From Undibacterium umbellatum (GTDB lineage: Bacteria; Pseudomonadota; Gammaproteobacteria; Burkholderiales; Burkholderiaceae_D), in the NCBI RefSeq assembly GCF_014284125.1, contig NZ_JACOFX010000001.1, positions 744,001 to 808,000 on the forward strand: 64,000 nucleotides of DNA, in the 5' to 3' direction. Below, in pieces: positions 1-7,954 of the stretch; positions within the stretch are counted from its first letter, which is position 1; every line of letters starts with the position of its first letter. Both the position numbers and the translations under genes were made by a program. The notes below the pieces were generated by a model, which saw only the letters and a list, made by a program, of their open reading frames with translations, did no database searches and was not told the DNA's origin.

Positions 1-321
1 GAACGCATCATGAAGCGCGCAAATCAAGACCTTTTCTGGTGCCATGTTTCTGGTCGAGGCCTTAACAAGGACAATCCGCATGCAGCTGGCATCTGGACTT
101 TTGAAGACCTGAGTTCCAAACGCCCGGTCACGGCAGAACTAACGCCGCGTGAACGTGAAATCGCCGCCCTGCTGGTAGAAGGTAAAACCAGCAAGCTTAT
201 CGCCCGCCAGATTAACCTTAGCCCAAGAACGGTAGAAATGCACAGGGCAAAACTGATGCGCAAATTCAATTCAGCGACATCCAGCGAACTGGTGCACAAG
301 TTGCTGGGCATCATGCGCTGA
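1..321 (+). CDS. PAS-LuxR type transcriptional regulator, 5' end cut by window edge
   Basis: The reading frame is open from base 1, so the ATG at base 10 is probably internal and the gene begins outside the window. The first ~35 visible residues look like the end of a PAS domain (HVSGRGLN, then GIWTFEDLS). The remainder is a LuxR/GerE helix-turn-helix: LTPREREIAALLVEGKTSK, then a recognition helix with LSPRTVEMHRAKLMRK. A PAS sensor followed directly by a LuxR output domain suggests a one-component or response-regulator-like DNA-binding protein. The signal sensed cannot be judged from this fragment. Family call is firm; target genes are unknown. Confidence 0.85.
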   Translation, partial: ERIMKRANQDLFWCHVSGRGLNKDNPHAAGIWTFEDLSSKRPVTAELTPREREIAALLVEGKTSKLIARQINLSPRTVEMHRAKLMRKFNSATSSELVHKLLGIMR

Positions 322-391
322 ACTGCCAAGTTCCTCAAAGTGCCTGAGTCGGCACCTGGCTTGCTTCATTGGCGCAAGCTCAAACTCAAAT

Positions 392-853
392 TCAAACCTT
401 CACAGCTTTATTTTTACGCTTTGAGACTTTGATTTCACTCAGTTTTTGCTTGATTGCTTCGGGCAAGGTCTCAGATTTACCTGTCTCGGCTGATACCCAG
501 ACTACCTTGGCACCACCTTCTGCATACAGGGCATAACCATCACCGACTGAACGCATTTCCTGCATGGTTTCAAAACTGCTGCGGCCTGCTGCACCGATGT
601 AGGTGCAAACTTCCACCTGCCCCGGATATTTCAACGGTTTTTTGAAAGTGCAATAGGCATTGACGATGACAGGGCCATTGCCAGCCTCGTCCGGCAGGCA
701 ACCCATCATGCTCAGCCACTCTATACGCGCCTGCTCCATATAGCGGAAATAGACGGTATTGTTGACATGGCCCATGGCATCCATATCGCCCCACCGGATA
801 GGAATGGTGACGGTATAGACCAGCTTCTTTTCCGTAACCTTGTTCTCTATCAT
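392..853 (-). CDS. Acyl-CoA thioesterase, 4HBT/YbgC hotdog family
   Basis: A 153-residue single hotdog-fold protein, the normal length for the 4-hydroxybenzoyl-CoA thioesterase family. The motif RWGDMDAMGHVNN at residues 20-32 holds the presumed catalytic Asp (D25), followed by YFRYMEQARIEW, the hotdog helix. It probably hydrolyses acyl-CoA thioesters in the cytoplasm; substrate is unknown. Its start overlaps the stop of the upstream SDR gene by 4 bases, so the two are probably translationally coupled and act on related acyl or hydroxyacyl substrates. It is not beside tol-pal, so I do not call it ybgC. Confidence 0.85.
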   Translation of the reverse strand: MIENKVTEKKLVYTVTIPIRWGDMDAMGHVNNTVYFRYMEQARIEWLSMMGCLPDEAGNGPVIVNAYCTFKKPLKYPGQVEVCTYIGAAGRSSFETMQEMRSVGDGYALYAEGGAKVVWVSAETGKSETLPEAIKQKLSEIKVSKRKNKAVKV

Positions 854-1626
854 TGCACGCTCATACCATCATCTGCAGTGACTATGGCACCATTGAGGAA
901 ACGTGATTCTTCAGCCGCCAGCAAAAGCAGCAAACCATCGAGATCTTCAGGTGTGCCAACACGTTTTCTTGGCAACATGTCGACCAGTTTTTGGCCAGCG
1001 TCTGTAGAAAAATAATCTGAATTGATTTCAGTAGAAATATAGCCAGGGCAAATCGCATTCACGTTAATGCCATACTTGCCCCACTCTACCGCCATGGCCT
1101 TGGTCATGTGTACGACCGCAGCTTTGCTCATGCAGTAAATGCCTATTTGCGGCAATACCCGCAAACCGGCAACCGAAGCGATGTTGATGATGCGATGTTG
1201 CTTTTTAGGATCACCCTTGTGGCGGGCGATCATGCGCTTGGCAGCTTCCTGCGCCACAAAGAAAGCACCACGCTGATTGGTATCCATGACATAGGCATAA
1301 TCGTCGGGCGTAACATCGACCAGGCGTTGCGTGGTTGATACACCAGAGTTATTGATGAGGATATCGATAGGACCAGCCTCTGTCTCTGCATGGGCAATGG
1401 CTGATTTGATGCTGCCATAATCCGTAACATCGAGAGCAACCACGTGAGCCGCACCACCTTCAGATTCGATTTCGGCACGCAATTCTTTAAGCCTGTCTAT
1501 GCGCCGCGATGCCAGCACGACTTGTGCGCCTGCCTGCGCCAGAATTTTTGCAAATCGTGCGCCAAGACCACTGGAAGCACCAGTAACCAGTGCAATCTTG
1601 CCTTCGAAATTGACTTCTATGCCCAT
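850..1626 (-). CDS. SDR family NAD(P)-dependent oxidoreductase
   Basis: A 258-residue classical short-chain dehydrogenase/reductase. It shows the cofactor motif VTGASSGLG (residues 14-22), LINNSG near 90-95, and the catalytic triad Ser151, Tyr164 and Lys168 (YCMSK). The C-terminal segment GAIVTADDGMSVQ is the usual SDR end, where a glycine-rich loop closes the fold. It probably oxidises or reduces a hydroxyl/keto group on a small molecule or acyl-CoA. It leads a two-gene unit with the downstream thioesterase, which suggests lipid or aromatic acyl metabolism. The exact substrate cannot be read from sequence. Confidence 0.88.
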   Translation of the reverse strand: MGIEVNFEGKIALVTGASSGLGARFAKILAQAGAQVVLASRRIDRLKELRAEIESEGGAAHVVALDVTDYGSIKSAIAHAETEAGPIDILINNSGVSTTQRLVDVTPDDYAYVMDTNQRGAFFVAQEAAKRMIARHKGDPKKQHRIINIASVAGLRVLPQIGIYCMSKAAVVHMTKAMAVEWGKYGINVNAICPGYISTEINSDYFSTDAGQKLVDMLPRKRVGTPEDLDGLLLLLAAEESRFLNGAIVTADDGMSVQ

Positions 1627-1843
1627 CTGACTCTCCGCAATATTTGGAATAAATTCACTAATCTATAAGACTCTATGATGACATACTGATTATGCTTGTG
1701 TTGTATGGATTTGAATTACTTGGCGATTTTTAAAGAAATTTTCCGGCTATTTTGTATGATCTTGATGCATACCAAAGTTGGCTCTGCGATAATTCTGTGT
1801 ATTTTGTACATCCACAACAATAAAAATTCGAGCACACCCTCGC

Positions 1844-1872
1844 TTGCGCAATACATGGGTAGCAGATAACAT
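1844..1872 (+). promoter_or_regulatory. Candidate sigma-70 promoter for ETF-QO
   Basis: TTGCGC and TAACAT are separated by exactly 17 bases in the 288-base divergent gap between the SDR gene and the ETF-QO gene. The predicted start is near 1879, giving a leader of about 45 bases. Seen by eye only. I found nothing else definite in this gap. Confidence 0.45.
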
Positions 1873-1926
1873 GCTGACAGCAAATAAGCACGCTCGTTCG
1901 AAAATCTTCAGAAAGTGAAAAAAGCC

Positions 1927-3591
1927 ATGACACAAAGCATACTTGAACAGTACGGCCCACGCGACGCAATGGAATATGACGTCGTCGTCGTCGGCGGCGG
2001 ACCCGCTGGCCTGTCAGCTGCCATCAAGCTGAAGCAACTGGCCGCAGAAAAAGGCTCGGAAGTCTCAGTCTGCGTACTGGAAAAAGGTGGCGAGCCTGGT
2101 GCCCATATCTTGTCTGGCGCAGTCATGGACCCAAAAGCGCTGACTGAACTCTTTCCGAACTGGAAGGAAATGGGTGCACCTTTAAATACAGAGGTTACTG
2201 AAGACCGTGTATTGATTTTGACTGAGAACAGCGCCTATCGCACTCCCAACTGGATGTTGCCGGCCTGCTTCGAAAATCATGGCAACTACATCGTTTCCCT
2301 GGCCAATGTTACTCGTTGGCTGGGTCAGCAGGCCGAAGCATTGGGCGTAGAGGTATTCCCTGGCTTTGCTGCAGCAGAAGTCTTGTACAACGATGATGGC
2401 TCCGTCAAAGGCGTAGCGACCGGCAATATGGGGGTAGACCGTCATGGCCAGCCCTCTTCTTCTTTCCAGCTTGGCATGGAGTTGCATGCAAAGTACACCT
2501 TGTTTGCTGAAGGCGCACGCGGTCACCTGGGCAAACAAGTCATTGCCAAGTATGACTTAAATAAGGGTAAAGACCCGCAATCCTATGGCATAGGGATCAA
2601 GGAATTATGGGAAATCGATCCCAAGCAGCACAAACAAGGCCTGGTCGTGCATACGACTGGCTGGCCTTTGATGGACCAGTACAGCGGCTCTTTCCTGTAT
2701 CACCTGGAAGATAATCTGGTGGCAGTTGGTTATGTGGTTGGACTTGCTTATGAAAACCCTTATCTGTCGCCTTACGAAGAATTCCAGCGCTTCAAGACCC
2801 ACCCTGCAATTCGCACTTTCTTTGAAGGCGGCAAACGTGTTTCTTATGGCGCAAGAGCAATTACTGCTGGCGGTTTGCAATCACTGCCTAAACTGGTGTT
2901 CCCGGGTGGTGCATTGATAGGATGTGATGCTGGCTTCTTGAACATGAGCCGTATCAAGGGTAGCCATGCCGCAATCAAGACCGGCATGCTGGCTGCTACA
3001 GCAGCTTTTGAAGCCGTATCTGCCAACCGTCAGCATGATGAACTGAGCGCTTATTCGACCTCCTTTGAGCAATCCTGGCTTCATGAAGAGTTGTATACTG
3101 CACGCAATGTCAAAGCTTTGCTCAAGCGCGGCACTTATGGATCACCGCTGGTGTGGCTGGATCAGGTAGTATTACGCGGCAAGGCGCCCTGGACTCTGCG
3201 TCACAACAAGGCAGATCATGAATGTCTTCGACCTGCTTCGGAATTTACACCTATCGTTTATCCCAAGCCAGATGGCAAACTGACTTTTGATCGTTTGTCC
3301 TCAGTTTTTATCTCGAATACCAATCACGCTGAAGACCAGCCTATTCATCTGACTTTGAAAAATGCCGATGTACCTGTATCCATTAACCTGGCAAAATTTG
3401 CCGGGCCTGAGGCACGCTACTGCCCGGCGGGTGTGTATGAATTTGTGAAGAACGAAGAAGGTGCAGACCGCTTGCAAATCAATGCGCAAAACTGCGTGCA
3501 TTGCAAAACCTGCGATATCAAGGACCCAACGCAGAATATCGTCTGGGTGACGCCTGAAGGTGGCGGAGGACCAAATTATCCAAACATGTAG
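1927..3591 (+). CDS. Electron transfer flavoprotein-ubiquinone oxidoreductase
   Basis: About 554 residues, the usual ETF-QO length. It accepts electrons from reduced ETF (fatty acid and amino acid dehydrogenases) and passes them to ubiquinone at the inner membrane. Near the N-terminus is an FAD-binding VVVVGGGPAGLSAA motif. The C-terminal ~100 residues carry the [4Fe-4S] ferredoxin-like domain with NCVHCKTCDIKDP and the family ending GGGGPNYPNM. A GTG four codons upstream (1915) is an alternative start; I prefer the ATG because known homologues begin similarly, though neither has a strong ribosome site. No etfA/etfB lie in the window. It functions alongside complex I, encoded next door, as a second quinone reductase. 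Confidence 0.95.
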   Translation: MTQSILEQYGPRDAMEYDVVVVGGGPAGLSAAIKLKQLAAEKGSEVSVCVLEKGGEPGAHILSGAVMDPKALTELFPNWKEMGAPLNTEVTEDRVLILTENSAYRTPNWMLPACFENHGNYIVSLANVTRWLGQQAEALGVEVFPGFAAAEVLYNDDGSVKGVATGNMGVDRHGQPSSSFQLGMELHAKYTLFAEGARGHLGKQVIAKYDLNKGKDPQSYGIGIKELWEIDPKQHKQGLVVHTTGWPLMDQYSGSFLYHLEDNLVAVGYVVGLAYENPYLSPYEEFQRFKTHPAIRTFFEGGKRVSYGARAITAGGLQSLPKLVFPGGALIGCDAGFLNMSRIKGSHAAIKTGMLAATAAFEAVSANRQHDELSAYSTSFEQSWLHEELYTARNVKALLKRGTYGSPLVWLDQVVLRGKAPWTLRHNKADHECLRPASEFTPIVYPKPDGKLTFDRLSSVFISNTNHAEDQPIHLTLKNADVPVSINLAKFAGPEARYCPAGVYEFVKNEEGADRLQINAQNCVHCKTCDIKDPTQNIVWVTPEGGGGPNYPNM

Positions 3592-3592
3592 T

Positions 3593-3713
3593 CGAAGTCC
3601 TGATTGAGCTACTGCGCAGTGCGATTTTGAGCCTGCGATGCTCGTCGTACGTATGTACGACTGCGCTTCTTAACTCAAACTAGCCCTGCTCGCTACGCTT
3701 ACTCAGGACTTCG
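3593..3713. repeat. 121-bp imperfect inverted-repeat element
   Basis: The 11-base ends CGAAGTCCTGA (3593-3603) and TCAGGACTTCG (3703-3713) are exact reverse complements. Near the centre lies a second dyad, GTCGTAC-gtat-GTACGAC (3644-3661), and shorter TTGAG/CTCAA pieces pair between. It starts two bases after the ETF-QO stop codon and lies between convergent genes. This looks like a REP/MITE-type dispersed intergenic repeat rather than a terminator, since no T-tract follows. No second copy was noticed in this window. Confidence 0.6.
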
Positions 3714-3757
3714 TGAAATGCAACATGCATTTCCTGTTTTGGACGAGATTCCAATAT

Positions 3758-3786
3758 AAAAAGCCGCTGATCAGCGGCTTTTGTTT
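3758..3786. terminator. Bidirectional rho-independent terminator
   Basis: A perfect 20-base palindrome AAGCCGCTGATCAGCGGCTT (3761-3780) is flanked by A-rich sequence on the left and T-rich sequence on the right. It can end transcription of ETF-QO on the plus strand and of the nuo/DUF2818/Nudix transcript on the minus strand. Confidence 0.85.
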
Positions 3787-3838
3787 TAAATTCATTTATA
3801 GTTTCTTTGCATCAAAATCGGCATCTACCAACCAGCGA

Positions 3839-4405
3839 TCACCACTTGCCAGCGAGAATTTTCTCCAGCCAGAATGTACCTATGACGGTCTTCACATCAG
3901 TGATCTGACCGGATTTGATCCAGTCCATCATTTCTGGCAGTGTGGCGGTGAAGACTTCGAGGAATTCTTCCTCGTCGAGTGCGGCCTGCCCTGCTGTCAA
4001 ACCCTTGGCCAGGTAGATGTCCAGATGTTCGTCTGAATAAGCAATGGCGTTGTGTATAGTGCAGACGAAAGACCAGTCGCTCGCAGTATAGCCGGTTTCT
4101 TCACGCAACTCGCGCTGGGCGCAGAGCAAGGGGTCTTCACCGGCGTCTATCTTGCCAGCCGGGAACTCAATGAAGACTTGATGCAAAGGATATCGGAACT
4201 GCTTTTCCAGCAAGATGCGGCCATCATCAAACAAGGGAATGATAACCACAGCACCAGGGTGGCGTATGTATTCGCGGGTGGCAGTCTGCCCATCTGGCAA
4301 AGATACAACATCTTTATCCACTTTGAGAAAACTGCCTTCATACACCAGCTCACTGCTGAGTTGTCGCTCTTGCAAATCCAGTTCAGTGGTGACTTGCTCA
4401 GCCAT
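3839..4405 (-). CDS. Nudix hydrolase, ADP-ribose pyrophosphatase type
   Basis: A 188-residue Nudix protein. The box fits GX5EX7REUXEEXGU exactly: G-KIDAG-E, then RELREETGY, at roughly residues 79-101. The length, and a VVIIPLFDDGRILLEKQFRYP strand region ahead of the box, match the NudF/ADP-ribose diphosphatase group, which splits ADP-ribose to AMP and ribose-5-phosphate. It is the last gene of the minus-strand run that begins with nuoA, overlapping DUF2818 by 8 bases. That position suggests it clears nucleotide-sugar by-products linked to NAD turnover, but this is inference. Confidence 0.88.
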   Translation of the reverse strand: MAEQVTTELDLQERQLSSELVYEGSFLKVDKDVVSLPDGQTATREYIRHPGAVVIIPLFDDGRILLEKQFRYPLHQVFIEFPAGKIDAGEDPLLCAQRELREETGYTASDWSFVCTIHNAIAYSDEHLDIYLAKGLTAGQAALDEEEFLEVFTATLPEMMDWIKSGQITDVKTVIGTFWLEKILAGKW

Positions 4406-4865
4406 GATGATGTTTCAGGTAGCGAAAAACAAAGCCTGGGAAAGCCAATACCAGGAACAGACAGGCATTGATGGTATAGAATTCCCAGCGTTGCGAGAAG
4501 CGGTTGCCAGCAGCAGATTCCAGACCAAAAGCGATGGCACCGACGCAAAAGTACAGGATGATGAGCTCAAAAAGACGCAGCCACAGAGATTTTATAACTG
4601 GAGCGGATGTATCCTTCAAGCTTTGAATATGGATCGGCTTTTCAAGCGAGCCATCGCTTGAAGAAAATACCAATCCGTTCGCACGCGGATCTGCAACTGG
4701 CAAATCAGTTGTTGGCACATCTCCCGTAGACCCGGAGAACATCGATTTAAGAAATGCGAAGCGGTGCAAAGCAATAATAGCAAAGCAGCGTTCATTCAAA
4801 AAAGGCAGGTTGGCAGCAAGCACTGCCAACACAATGATCAACCAGATCGATGCGGAATTTCCCAC
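4398..4865 (-). CDS. DUF2818 family membrane protein, with extended loop
   Basis: 155 residues, starting at GTG. Two or three hydrophobic segments are visible: ASIWLIIVLAVLAANLPFL at the N-terminus, a LWLRLFELIILYFCVGAIAF helix near residues 93-112, and a third near 130-150 ending LKHHHG. The core motifs (AANLPF, the E in FELI, WEFYTINACLFLVLAFPGF) match DUF2818, a small protein found just after nuoN in betaproteobacteria. Usual members are nearer 100 residues; here ~50 polar residues (about 42-90, rich in Ser, Asp and Pro) are inserted between the first two helices. Function unknown; a role in complex I assembly or stability is a guess from position. Confidence 0.8.
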   Translation of the reverse strand: MGNSASIWLIIVLAVLAANLPFLNERCFAIIALHRFAFLKSMFSGSTGDVPTTDLPVADPRANGLVFSSSDGSLEKPIHIQSLKDTSAPVIKSLWLRLFELIILYFCVGAIAFGLESAAGNRFSQRWEFYTINACLFLVLAFPGFVFRYLKHHHG

Positions 4866-4876
4866 AGCTTACCGTA

Positions 4877-6361
4877 TCAGTACTTAAGTGTATTTGAGAT
4901 GGCATTCACGCAGGCCGTCATCAAAGAGCCTGGCATGATACCCAAGACCAGGACGAGTAAGCCGTTCACGCTCAAGACCATACGCATGTCAGGGCTGGCG
5001 ACGATAGGACTATGGTCCAGTGGTTCATCAAAGTACATCAGCTTGACGACGCGCAGATAATAGAAAGTACCAATCAGTGAGAACAGTACGGCAACTATGG
5101 CCAACCACAATTTATCAGTGGACAAAACTGCTTCCAGGACTGACAGCTTGGCGTAGAAACCCATCATTGGCGGGATACCAGCCAGGGAGAACATCAACAA
5201 CAACATGACAAATGCAAACCAGGGGCTGCGCTTGTTCAAGCCCTTCAAATCTTCGAGGTTCTCTGCTTCAAAGCCTGAGCGTGCCAGCAGCATAATGACA
5301 CCGAAAGTACCCAGCGTCGTCAATACATAAGTGATGCTATAGAACATGGATGAGCTGTAAGCATCAACTGCTAGCGAAGAATCGCCATTTGCCACACCAG
5401 ACAGGAGGCCCAGCAACATGAAACCCATTTGCGAAATAGTGGAGTAAGCCAGCATACGCTTGAGATTGGTTTGTGCAATCGCGGTCAGGTTACCTATCGC
5501 CATCGACAAGACAGCCAGCACGACCAGCATTTGCTGCCAATCAACAGCCAGCGGAAACAAGCCTTCGACCAGCAAACGGAAAGTGATAGCAAATGCGGCA
5601 AGCTTGGGGGCGCCGCCCAATAGCAAAGTCACTGCTGTAGGTGCGCCATGATAAACGTCGGGTACCCACATATGAAAAGGCACAACGCCCAGTTTAAAGG
5701 CCAGACCAGCAACCAGGAAAACAATACCGAATACCAGAATGGTTTTGTTAGCAGTCGCAGTGGCAGTTACCTTCACCACTTCACTCAATTGCAACGAACC
5801 AGTAGCACCGTACAACATGGAGATGCCATACAACATGAAACCAGAAGCCAGCGCACCGAGAATGAAGTACTTCATTGCTGCTTCAGTGGACGCCGTATGG
5901 TTACGACGCAAGGCAACGAGTGCATACAGAGAAAGGGACATCAATTCCAGACCCAGGTAAATCACTAGGAAGTTATTACCGGAAATCATCACCATCTGGC
6001 CGAGCAAGGCAAACAGAGCCAATACATAGTATTCGCCACCCAGATGCGTATTCGTCATGGCGCGGTCACTGACGTATTGACGCGAATAAATCAGGGTAAC
6101 GCCGACGGCGATATAAGAAAACAATTTCAACAGCACTGACATTGGGTCAGAAACAAACATATTATTACTGACGTATTCCGACTTCACCGTATCAGCGAAT
6201 GCCACAGTCAAGACACCACAGATCGTCACTGCGATTATGCTGAGTGCATAAGTCACATTGCGTTTGCTGTCTGGCAAAAACATATCTATAAGCAAGATGG
6301 CACAAATGGCCAGCAGCAAAAAGATTTCAGGAAAAAGTGGTATCAGGTTCATATTATTCAT
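4877..6361 (-). CDS. nuoN: NADH-quinone oxidoreductase subunit N
   Basis: A 494-residue antiporter-like membrane subunit of complex I, hydrophobic throughout with about 14 predicted helices. The family signatures include [15 protein letters not shown] with the key helix-5 Glu, [20 protein letters not shown] with the helix-7/8 Lys region, and an [15 protein letters not shown] segment. It forms one of the proton-pumping channels in the membrane arm. It is the last nuo gene here, 73 bases after nuoM and 11 bases before DUF2818. Length is typical of betaproteobacteria. Confidence 0.97.
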   Translation of the reverse strand: MNNMNLIPLFPEIFLLLAICAILLIDMFLPDSKRNVTYALSIIAVTICGVLTVAFADTVKSEYVSNNMFVSDPMSVLLKLFSYIAVGVTLIYSRQYVSDRAMTNTHLGGEYYVLALFALLGQMVMISGNNFLVIYLGLELMSLSLYALVALRRNHTASTEAAMKYFILGALASGFMLYGISMLYGATGSLQLSEVVKVTATATANKTILVFGIVFLVAGLAFKLGVVPFHMWVPDVYHGAPTAVTLLLGGAPKLAAFAITFRLLVEGLFPLAVDWQQMLVVLAVLSMAIGNLTAIAQTNLKRMLAYSTISQMGFMLLGLLSGVANGDSSLAVDAYSSSMFYSITYVLTTLGTFGVIMLLARSGFEAENLEDLKGLNKRSPWFAFVMLLLMFSLAGIPPMMGFYAKLSVLEAVLSTDKLWLAIVAVLFSLIGTFYYLRVVKLMYFDEPLDHSPIVASPDMRMVLSVNGLLVLVLGIMPGSLMTACVNAISNTLKY

Positions 6362-6434
6362 TTTTTACTAGCATTGATCTGCTGCCACAACGGCCCGAAA
6401 CAGACTGTCGTGGCTTGCGTATCCAAATTCCCGG

Positions 6435-7925
6435 TCAAGGTGTCAGCTTAGGGACTGCAACATGTTTTAACAGATCAGCTACCGAGACCTGCATTGCATC
6501 TGTAAATGGAGCCGGATACAAACCCATCACCAGCACCGCAATCGCCAACACACCCAGCATAAAGAATTCACGTTTATTCAGGTCGCTCAGATGGGCCACA
6601 TGTTCATTCGTGATATTACCGAACACTACACGCTTAACCATCCACAAGGAGTAGGCTGCGCCAAATATCAGGGCTGTCGCTGCCAGCATGCCTATCCAAA
6701 AATTGAACTGTACTGCACCCAGTATCACCATGAACTCACCAACGAAACCGGATGTTGCCGGCAAGCCGCAGTTAGCCATGGAGAACAGCACGAACAAGGC
6801 GGCAAACTTGGGCATGGTATGAACCACACCGCCGTAGTCAGCAATTTCGCGGGAGTGTACGCGGTCATACAAGACACCGATACACAGGAACATCGCGCCA
6901 GAGATAAAACCGTGAGAAATCATTTGTACGATAGCGCCCTGCACCGACATGTCGTTGAACATGAAGAAACCCAGCGTCACGAAGCCCATGTGGGCAATCG
7001 AAGAATATGCCACCAGCTTTTTCATGTCTTTTTGCACCAGTGCCACCAGACCGATATAAATCACAGCAATCAGCGACAGCGTGATCATGAAGCCCGCCAT
7101 GTAATGGCTGGCGTCAGGCGCAATTGGCAGCGAGAAACGCAGGAAGCCATAGGCACCCAGTTTCAGCATGATAGCGGCCAGTACAACTGAACCACCAGTA
7201 GGCGCTTCCACGTGAGCATCTGGCAACCAGGTATGCACCGGCCACATTGGAACCTTGACTGCGAACGCCATCAGGAAGGCGCAGAAAATCATGATCTGGG
7301 TAGTCAAAGGCAAAGGCAATTTGTGCCATGCCAAGATGTCAAAAGAATGACCGGCTTTCAGGTACAGGTAAATGATGGCAATCAGCGTCAGCAAGGAACC
7401 CATCAATGTGTACAGGAAAAACTTGAATGCAGCATATACGCGATTCGGTCCACCCCAGACACCAACGATGATGTACATGGGGATCAGCGTGGCTTCGAAG
7501 AAGACATAGAACAACATGCCATCAGTTGCGCAGAACACGCCTATCATCAAACCGGACAAAATCAGGAAAGCACCCATGTACTGGGAAACTTGCTTTTCTA
7601 TGACTTCCCAGGCGGCTATTACCACGATCACAGTGATAAAGGCAGTCAAAGGCACCAGCCACAAAGAGATACCGTCGATACCCAGTGAATAAAACACATT
7701 GAAGCGCTCTATCCAGGCGTGTTTTTCAACAAACTGCATGCCATGAGCTGCATTGTCAAAAAGTTTAATCAATGGCAGCGTCACAATGAAGCTGCAGATG
7801 GAGCCGACAAGGGCAACACCACGCACCAAAGCGGGATTATCATCGCGACCAAAGGCCAGTATGAAGATACCGAAAACAATCGGCAACCAGATCGCGAGGC
7901 TAAGTAGAGTAGAAGTTGACTGCAT
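6435..7925 (-). CDS. nuoM: NADH-quinone oxidoreductase subunit M
   Basis: A 496-residue antiporter-like subunit of the complex I membrane arm. It contains the conserved FFEATLIPMYIIVGVWGG segment with the essential helix-5 Glu, and FAVKVPMWPVHTWLPDAHVE with the conserved Lys and the WLPDAH motif found in NuoL/M/N. About 14 hydrophobic helices are visible. It pumps protons in the distal part of the membrane arm together with NuoL and NuoN. It lies between nuoL and nuoN, in the standard operon order. Confidence 0.97.
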   Translation of the reverse strand: MQSTSTLLSLAIWLPIVFGIFILAFGRDDNPALVRGVALVGSICSFIVTLPLIKLFDNAAHGMQFVEKHAWIERFNVFYSLGIDGISLWLVPLTAFITVIVVIAAWEVIEKQVSQYMGAFLILSGLMIGVFCATDGMLFYVFFEATLIPMYIIVGVWGGPNRVYAAFKFFLYTLMGSLLTLIAIIYLYLKAGHSFDILAWHKLPLPLTTQIMIFCAFLMAFAVKVPMWPVHTWLPDAHVEAPTGGSVVLAAIMLKLGAYGFLRFSLPIAPDASHYMAGFMITLSLIAVIYIGLVALVQKDMKKLVAYSSIAHMGFVTLGFFMFNDMSVQGAIVQMISHGFISGAMFLCIGVLYDRVHSREIADYGGVVHTMPKFAALFVLFSMANCGLPATSGFVGEFMVILGAVQFNFWIGMLAATALIFGAAYSLWMVKRVVFGNITNEHVAHLSDLNKREFFMLGVLAIAVLVMGLYPAPFTDAMQVSVADLLKHVAVPKLTP

Positions 7926-7954
7926 AATAATTATCTTTTTATAGCCGTGGTCAC

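Noticed and set aside
10-321. A complete 103-residue LuxR protein beginning at ATG 10
   Set aside because: The frame is open to base 1, and the first residues match the end of a PAS domain, so the gene is cut by the window edge.
322-391. Possible terminator between the LuxR fragment and the thioesterase
   Set aside because: GTGCC/GGCAC can pair but the stem is short and no T-tract follows on either strand.
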